Part shown: positions 42,226 to 47,279 of the stretch, piece after piece
Layout of the letters: each line of letters opens with the position of its first letter
Numbering within the stretch: the stretch's first letter is position 1
Assembly: GCA_949293245.1 (NCBI GenBank)
Contig: CASFCS010000036.1
Span: 1 to 47,279, forward strand
Direction: 5' to 3'
DNA: 47,279 bases
Source: an uncultured bacterium
GTDB taxonomy: Bacteria; Bacillota; Clostridia; Oscillospirales; Oscillospiraceae
Translations under genes and position numbers: made by a program
Notes under the pieces: generated by a model
Told to the model about the DNA's origin: nothing
Databases searched by the model: none
What the model saw: the letters and a program-made list of their open reading frames with translations, nothing else

Positions 42226-42851
42226 GCGAGTATTATATCCCCACCGCCCCCGCCCAGGCCTCCTTTGTGGAGAAGCGCTCGGAGTTCATCGGCCATGTGT
42301 GGCCGGTGGAGAGCGAGGAGGAGGCCCGGGGGCGCATCGAGGAGATGAAAAAGAAGTACCACGACGCCCGGCACAACTGCTGGTGCTACCGTCTGCGGGA
42401 GGGGGGCGTGGAGCGCTACTCCGACGACGGGGAGCCCCAGGGCACCGCGGGGCAGCCCATGCTCAACGTGTTCCAGCGGGAGGAGGTCACCAACGTGGTA
42501 TGCGTGGTGACCCGCTACTTCGGCGGCATCCTGCTGGGGGCGGGGGGCCTGGTGCGGGCCTACACCCAGGGGGCCAAGGCGGCGCTGGACGCGGCTGGCA
42601 TCTCAGTGGTGCGCCCCTGGGCGGTGGTGGGGGTATCCTGCCCCTACCCCCTCTACGAGCGGGTGCGCCAGGCGGTGGAGGGCTGCGGCGGTGTGGTGGA
42701 CGGCGTGGAGTACGCCGCCGACGTGACGGTCACCGCCCTGCTCCCCCTGCCCCGGGTGGAGGAGTACGCCGGGCGGATCACGGAGCTCTCCGCCGGCCGG
42801 GCCCAGGCGGTGGTGCTGGAGGAGCGGGACCAGGCGGTCCCCCGGCCGTAA
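42222..42851 (+). CDS. YigZ/IMPACT-family protein
   Basis: A 209-residue protein of the UPF0029/IMPACT family, whose molecular role in bacteria is unclear (links to translation have been proposed for relatives). The motif DARHNCWCYRLREGGVERYSDDGEPQGTAG (given here in overlapping parts near residues 45-75: HNCWCYRL, YSDDGEPQGTAG) and RYFGGILLGAGGLVRAYTQG near 100 identify it, followed by the small DUF1949-type C-terminal domain. The start is GTG at 42222, overlapping the stop of the acetyltransferase; the longer open frame upstream is only a shadow. It ends the hflX operon. Confidence 0.9.
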   Translation: MSEYYIPTAPAQASFVEKRSEFIGHVWPVESEEEARGRIEEMKKKYHDARHNCWCYRLREGGVERYSDDGEPQGTAGQPMLNVFQREEVTNVVCVVTRYFGGILLGAGGLVRAYTQGAKAALDAAGISVVRPWAVVGVSCPYPLYERVRQAVEGCGGVVDGVEYAADVTVTALLPLPRVEEYAGRITELSAGRAQAVVLEERDQAVPRP

Positions 42852-42977
42852 AAAGAAAATTTAAAAATGGTGGAGGGAATTTTGCTTTCGGGTCGTATTA
42901 TAGTAATAGAGGGTTTGCCGCGCCTGTGACAGCGGGGCGGCGGCCTTTGTACTTTCAGCCAGCAGGAGGGATGCGCC

Positions 42978-43982
42978 ATGACCATTCGTGAGCGGACCGA
43001 GGCCCTGGAGGAGCAGATCCTCTCTCCCCGGGCCTGCCTGTCCGCCCGCTCCACCGGGCGGGACAGGCCGGTTGCCCCCTGTCCGGTGCGCACCTGCTTT
43101 CAGCGGGACGTGGACCGGATCGTCCACTGCAAGGCCTTCCGCCGCCTCAAGCACAAGACCCAGGTCTTTCTCCAGCCCGAGGGGGACCACTACCGCACCC
43201 GCATGACCCACACCCTGGAGGTCTCCCGCATTGCACGCACCATTGCCCGGGGGCTGTCCCTCAACGAGGACCTCACCGAGGCGGTGGCCCTGGGCCACGA
43301 CCTGGGCCACACCCCCTTCGGCCACGCCGGAGAGCGGGTGCTCAGCGAGATCATGCCCGGGGGCTTCCGGCACTACGAGCAGTCCCTGCGGGTGGTGGAC
43401 CGGCTGGAGAACGACGGGGACGGCCTGAACCTCTGCCAGGAGGTGCGGGACGGCATCCTCTGCCACACCACGGGGCCTCTGGCGGCCACCCTGGAGGGGC
43501 AGATCGTCCGGCTGGCCGACCAGATCGCCTACATCAATCACGACATTGACGACGCCATGCGGGGGGGCATCATCTACCCCACGGACATCCCCATCCACAT
43601 CTCCCAGGTGCTGGGCTTCACCCATGGGGAGCGCATCGACACCCTGACGGTGGACGTGATCGCCCAGAGCGGGGAGGGGAACGTGATCCACCAGTCCCAG
43701 CGGGTGGGCCAGGCCATGAGGGAGCTCAAGGAGTTTATGTTCGAGGCGGTGTACCGCTCCCCGGTGGCAAAAGGGGAGGAGGGCAAGGCCCAGGACATGA
43801 TCCGGGCTCTGTTCCACTACTATATGGCCCACCAGGACAAGCTGGCAGCGGAGTACCAGGACATCCTGGTGCGGGAGGGGCCGGAGCGGGCGGTGTGCGA
43901 CTACATCGCCGGTATGACGGATAAGTACGCCGTGGAGTGCTACGCCCAGGCGTTCATCCCCGCGGCGTGGAGTGTGAAGTAA
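42978..43982 (+). CDS. dgt: Deoxyguanosinetriphosphate triphosphohydrolase family protein
   Basis: A 334-residue HD-domain dNTPase that cleaves dNTPs to deoxynucleosides and triphosphate. It contains the family opening CFQRDVDRIVHCKAFRRLKHKTQV, the first histidine in RTRMTHTLEVSRIAR near residue 77, the HD pair in ALGHDLGHTPFGHAGERV near 110, and the last metal aspartate in LADQIAYINHDIDD near 180. AGGAGG precedes the ATG. It lies upstream of dnaG and rpoD in the order commonly seen in Clostridia, but separated by a repeat-filled gap. Nucleotide preference is not known. Confidence 0.92.
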   Translation: MTIRERTEALEEQILSPRACLSARSTGRDRPVAPCPVRTCFQRDVDRIVHCKAFRRLKHKTQVFLQPEGDHYRTRMTHTLEVSRIARTIARGLSLNEDLTEAVALGHDLGHTPFGHAGERVLSEIMPGGFRHYEQSLRVVDRLENDGDGLNLCQEVRDGILCHTTGPLAATLEGQIVRLADQIAYINHDIDDAMRGGIIYPTDIPIHISQVLGFTHGERIDTLTVDVIAQSGEGNVIHQSQRVGQAMRELKEFMFEAVYRSPVAKGEEGKAQDMIRALFHYYMAHQDKLAAEYQDILVREGPERAVCDYIAGMTDKYAVECYAQAFIPAAWSVK

Positions 43983-44730
43983 CAGGAAGCGCTGAGCGCC
44001 CGGGAGCAGGTGACTAAGACCGGAGCGGAGCAGAAAGCCCAGGCGGGGCATGGCCCCCGAATGGGGTTTCTGTGCAGTCGCAGGGCTTAGGCACCGTCGC
44101 GGAGGGCGCGAAGCGTGACAACGTCGACCCAAGCTCCATATCCCTCGCTTTCCCCTGCGGGGAAAGCTCGCTCATTGCGCTGCGTCTCCTCCCCCACCCG
44201 AAGCGCTTCGCTGGGCTCGGGCGGGGACCCCATTGGCGCTGTACCATATTTTCACCCGGGTACGAAGGGGCGTTGGTACTTTTCTTGCTCCCACAAGAAA
44301 AGTACCCAAAAGAATGGGCATAAGGGGGCGTTCCCCCTTATGTATCCCCCCACGGCATTTTGGTTCCTACTTCTCTTGACAGGCGCGTGGAAGCTTTGTC
44401 GTGTCTGCGCGTTGACCGACCGGCCTTCGGCGGCCTGGCCTGGCACTTGAAATACCCTGGGTGTCCTTGCAAGGGGCGCCTGGTTTAGTAGTGTTTGGCG
44501 GCTTGCTCCGTAGGGGCGGCTATCAGCCGCCCGTCCCTCAGTGTGCCCGGGTCTGCCCGGAGCCGGTTGAAGTGTGCCGGGCTCCCATTTTCCACCCCGT
44601 CATTGCGAGGGCCGCTTGCGGCCCGTGGCAATCCGTTTCCTCTTTTTCGCGCAGCAGGCGGCTTTTGGGGGCAAGGCGGGGCTTTGACCACATAAACCAC
44701 GGAAAAACTGGCTAGAATGGAGGTGCGGCT
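43983..44730. repeat. 748-bp non-coding gap filled with inverted repeats
   Basis: No credible gene is seen here; short frames lack ribosome binding sites and domains. The gap holds at least five inverted repeats: 44147-44155 with 44159-44167 (CTTTCCCC/GGGGAAAG core), 44275-44286 with 44295-44306 (GGTACTTTTCTT and its complement), 44319-44328 with 44333-44342 (CATAAGGGGG), 44514-44521 with 44525-44532 (GGGCGGCT), and a two-step palindrome at 44602-44632 (ATTGC ... GGCCGC TT GCGGCC ... GCAAT). The last two resemble intergenic repeat families known from many genomes (TAGGGGCGG- and GTCATTGCGAG-type). It looks like a nest of accumulated REP/MITE-like elements. Confidence 0.8.
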
Positions 44731-46521
44731 TTGGCAATACCGGAACAATTTCTGGATGAACTCAACGCCCGCACCGACATTCTGGACGTGGTGTCGGGCT
44801 ATGTGACCCTGAACAAGAAGGGGGCCAACTACTGGGGACTGTGCCCCTTCCACCACGAAAAGACCCCCTCCTTCTCCGTTTCGCCGGACAAACAGATTTT
44901 CCACTGCTTCGGCTGCGGCAAGGGGGGCGGCGTCATCCGCTTCGTCATGGAGATGGAGAACCTCTCCTTCCCCGACGCGGTGGCCAATCTGGCCCGGCGG
45001 GTGGGGATGGAGGTGCCCCAGCAGCAGTATGGAGACAAGGAGCGGCGGCAGCGGCGGGAGCGGGTGCTGGCCCTGAACAAGGAGGCCGCCCGGTTCTATC
45101 ACCGGAACCTGGAGCGCCCCCAGGGGGCGCAGGTGGCGGCGTATATCGGCAAGCGGCGCATCAGCCGCCGCTTTGTCAACCGCTTTGGCCTGGGGGCGGC
45201 GGCGGACGCCTGGGACACCCTCATCAAGGCCATGGCGGCCAAGGGGTACGACAAGGCGGACCTGCTGGAGGCGGGGCTGGCGGTGGCGGGGAAGAACGGC
45301 GGCATTTACGACAAGTTCCGCAACCGCCTGATGCTGCCGGTGATCGACGTGCGGGGGGATGTGATCGGCTTCACCAGCCGGGTGATGGACGGCTCCGCCC
45401 CCAAGTACCTCAACACCCCGGAGACCGCCCTGTTCAAAAAGCGGTCCATTCTGTACGGGCTCAACTACGCCAAGAACACCAAGCGGCCCAATATGATCCT
45501 GGTGGAGGGGAACATAGACGTGATCACCCTGCACCAGGCGGGCTTTGACAACGCGGTGGCCACCATGGGCACCGCCCTGACGGAGGAGCACGTGCGCATC
45601 CTCTCCCGGTATACCCGGGAGCTGGTGCTGTGCTACGACAACGACAACGCCGGCAAGGACGCCACCCAGCGGGCCATCGCCCTGCTGCGGGGGGCCCAGT
45701 TCGCCGTGAAGGTGCTCCAGCTGCCCCGGCGGCGCACCGACGGGGGAGAGCTGGTGAAGCAGGACGCCGACGACTTCATCAAATACCAGGGGGCGGAGGC
45801 CTTCGAGGGCCTGCTGGGCCGCAGCGAGAACTCGGTGGAGTACCGCCTGGGGGAGGTGCGGGCCAAATATGACCTGGACCAGGACGAGGCCCGGGCGGCC
45901 TACCTCCAGGAGGCGGCGGCCATCATCGCCGCCCTTCCCAGCCCGGTGGAGCGGGAGATCTACGGCGGACGGGTGGCGGAGGCCGCCCGGGTGTCCGCCG
46001 GGAGCGTGGAGCAGGAGGTGGAGCGGCTGCGCCGCCGCCGGGCCAAGGAGGCCAGGCGCAAGGAGGAGCGGCAGGCCCTCACCCCCACCATGTCCCTCCA
46101 GCCCGCCCGGCGGGAGCTGCGGTACACCAATGTGCGCTCCGCCCGGGCGGAGGAGGGGGTGCTGCGGGTGCTGCTGCTGGACGGGGACTACTTCGACCAG
46201 CTGGAGGGGCTGGAGCCGTCCATGTTCTCCTCCCCCCTGCTGGGGAAGGTCTACCAGCTGCTGCTCCAGCGCCACCAGGCGGGGCGGCCCTGCACCCTGT
46301 CCGCCCTGGAGGGGGTGCTGGAGGGGCCGGAGATGGACCACCTCACCGCGGTGCTCCAGGCGCCCCTGAGCCGGGGCAGCGCCGCCCAGGCCCTGGAGGA
46401 CTACATAGGGGTGATCCGGCAGGAGGCGGAGGGCCGGGGCGGCCTCTCCCAGGAAGAAGAACTGCTTCGCATGCGCGCGAGATTCAAAGAGACAAAAGGT
46501 TATGGAGGAAAAGGCCAATGA
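44731..46521 (+). CDS. dnaG: DNA primase
   Basis: A 596-residue primase that makes RNA primers at the replication fork. The CHC2 zinc domain is intact ([18 protein letters not shown] then [10 protein letters not shown], residues about 38-70). The core has [14 protein letters not shown] and [20 protein letters not shown]. The TOPRIM site shows [17 protein letters not shown] near residue 258 and [16 protein letters not shown] near 302. The C-terminal part would bind the DnaB helicase. The start is TTG at 44731, supported by GGAGG 8 nt upstream; no ATG gives a better fit. The stop overlaps the rpoD start by four bases. Confidence 0.96.
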   Translation: MAIPEQFLDELNARTDILDVVSGYVTLNKKGANYWGLCPFHHEKTPSFSVSPDKQIFHCFGCGKGGGVIRFVMEMENLSFPDAVANLARRVGMEVPQQQYGDKERRQRRERVLALNKEAARFYHRNLERPQGAQVAAYIGKRRISRRFVNRFGLGAAADAWDTLIKAMAAKGYDKADLLEAGLAVAGKNGGIYDKFRNRLMLPVIDVRGDVIGFTSRVMDGSAPKYLNTPETALFKKRSILYGLNYAKNTKRPNMILVEGNIDVITLHQAGFDNAVATMGTALTEEHVRILSRYTRELVLCYDNDNAGKDATQRAIALLRGAQFAVKVLQLPRRRTDGGELVKQDADDFIKYQGAEAFEGLLGRSENSVEYRLGEVRAKYDLDQDEARAAYLQEAAAIIAALPSPVEREIYGGRVAEAARVSAGSVEQEVERLRRRRAKEARRKEERQALTPTMSLQPARRELRYTNVRSARAEEGVLRVLLLDGDYFDQLEGLEPSMFSSPLLGKVYQLLLQRHQAGRPCTLSALEGVLEGPEMDHLTAVLQAPLSRGSAAQALEDYIGVIRQEAEGRGGLSQEEELLRMRARFKETKGYGGKGQ

Positions 46522-47279
46522 GCGAGAAAAAGAAGAGCGGCAAAGCCGCAGAGACCAGCAGAGGCGCCATCGAGATCGTGGGCAACAAGAAAGTGGAAGC
46601 CGGCAAGGCGGAGATCATGAAAGTCGTGGCCGGTGTGGAGGGCGCCGAGAAGCTGGGGGACCTGATCGAGGCCGGCCGCAAGAAGGGCAAGCTCTCCTCC
46701 GGCGAGCTGATGGAGGTTCTGGAGAATATGAACCTGGAGTCCGATCAGCTGGACAAGATCTACGACATCATGGAGAATCTGGGCATCGACACCGCCGGGG
46801 AGGACTACCTGCCCGACCTGAGCGACGACCTGCTGCCCCCGGTGGGGGAGCTGGAGGAGATCCCTGAGGAGGAGATCGTGGACCCCAACACCCTGGTGGA
46901 CTCCTTCGGCATCGATGACCCCGTGCGCATGTACCTCAAGGAGATCGGCAAGGTGGAGCTGCTCACCTCCGAGAAGGAGATCGACCTGGCCCAGGCCATG
47001 GGCATGGGCAACGAGGCCAAGGCCCAGCTGGAGGACCCGGAGGCCGACCTGGACGAGGAGACCCGCAAGGAGCTCCAGAAGCTGGTGAAAAAGGGGGAAC
47101 GGGCCAAGCAGGAGCTGGCGGAGGCCAACCTGCGCCTGGTGGTGTCCATCGCCAAGCGGTATGTGGGCCGGGGCATGCTGTTCCTGGACCTGATCCAGGA
47201 GGGCAATCTGGGCCTCATCAAGGCGGTGGAGAAGTTTGACTACACCAAGGGCTACAAGTTCTCCACCTACGCCACCTGG
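46518..47279 (+). CDS. rpoD: Primary sigma factor SigA/RpoD, 3' end missing
   Basis: The first 254 codons of the housekeeping sigma factor, cut by the end of the window. After a Lys-rich start ([16 protein letters not shown]) comes region 1.1, then the acidic linker, region 1.2 as [20 protein letters not shown] near residue 134, and region 2 with [18 protein letters not shown] and [20 protein letters not shown] followed by KFSTYATW, the polymerase-binding and -10 recognition parts. The ATG overlaps the dnaG stop (ATGA), with GGAGG upstream inside dnaG. The many TTGACA/TATAAT promoters in the window are what this factor would read. Confidence 0.97.
   Translation, partial: MSEKKKSGKAAETSRGAIEIVGNKKVEAGKAEIMKVVAGVEGAEKLGDLIEAGRKKGKLSSGELMEVLENMNLESDQLDKIYDIMENLGIDTAGEDYLPDLSDDLLPPVGELEEIPEEEIVDPNTLVDSFGIDDPVRMYLKEIGKVELLTSEKEIDLAQAMGMGNEAKAQLEDPEADLDEETRKELQKLVKKGERAKQELAEANLRLVVSIAKRYVGRGMLFLDLIQEGNLGLIKAVEKFDYTKGYKFSTYATW

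Noticed and set aside
44072-44715. Short open frames (44072-44323, 44115-44450, 44461-44715) between dgt and dnaG
   Set aside because: No ribosome binding sites, no domains, and they run straight across palindromic repeats; considered non-coding.

Overview
The window is a GC-rich, gene-dense chromosomal segment with short intergenic gaps, AGGAGG-type ribosome binding sites and many near-consensus sigma-A promoters. The gene set (addAB helicase-nuclease, dnaG-rpoD, dpaAB dipicolinate synthase, type 2 galT, rpmE, hflX, guaB) points to an endospore-forming lineage of Clostridia. The best guess is a GC-rich gut member of the Oscillospiraceae (Flavonifractor / Pseudoflavonifractor-like). That placement is inference from gene content and composition, not a database match.

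Layout. 1-2.5 kb: ilvD (minus) and a FadR-type GntR regulator (plus) diverge from overlapping promoters that carry two similar TGT-N6-ACA boxes. 2.6-4.2 kb: a MATE exporter, then a near-consensus promoter driving no obvious gene into a strong terminator. 4.2-7.6 kb (minus): operon truA - M20 amidohydrolase - YbaK-type deacylase - RluA-type pseudouridine synthase. 7.6-14 kb (plus): second MATE exporter - polA - rimI - GNAT - tsaD, ending in a terminator. 14-15.5 kb: dpaA-dpaB, the last step of spore dipicolinate synthesis.

15.5-21.7 kb is a galactose locus. A TIM-barrel gene runs in frame, with no stop codon, into a LacI-family regulator (galR), followed by galK, a frameshifted galE and type 2 galT. 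A 17-bp palindrome in the galK promoter spacer and a 15/17 match just after the galR -10 look like the GalR operators. 21.7-22.3 kb: a small signal-peptide/membrane protein with a possible pseudoknot in its leader. 22.3-23.6 kb (minus): a CyuA/YhaM-type cysteine desulfidase. 23.7-28 kb: a three-gene ABC system (ATPase, GldF-GldG-like fusion, DUF4340-like anchored protein). 28-29 kb (minus): a TIGR04255-like protein. 29-31.6 kb: GluQ-type tRNA-modifying synthetase and guaB. 31.7-38.6 kb: addB-addA. 38.7-42.9 kb: rpmE, a flavin reductase, then hflX - AAA ATPase - GNAT - YigZ. 43-47.3 kb: dgt, a 748-bp repeat-rich gap, dnaG and the 5' two-thirds or so of rpoD, cut by the window end.

No CRISPR array, tRNA, rRNA, transposase or prophage gene was recognised. 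The most unusual points are the broken galE inside an apparently regulated gal operon, the open TIM-barrel/galR junction, the orphan promoter-terminator unit near 4.1 kb, the in-frame 36-bp duplication in ilvD, the ABC/GldFG/DUF4340 cassette, and -35 boxes that contain the stop codon of the preceding gene at three places.
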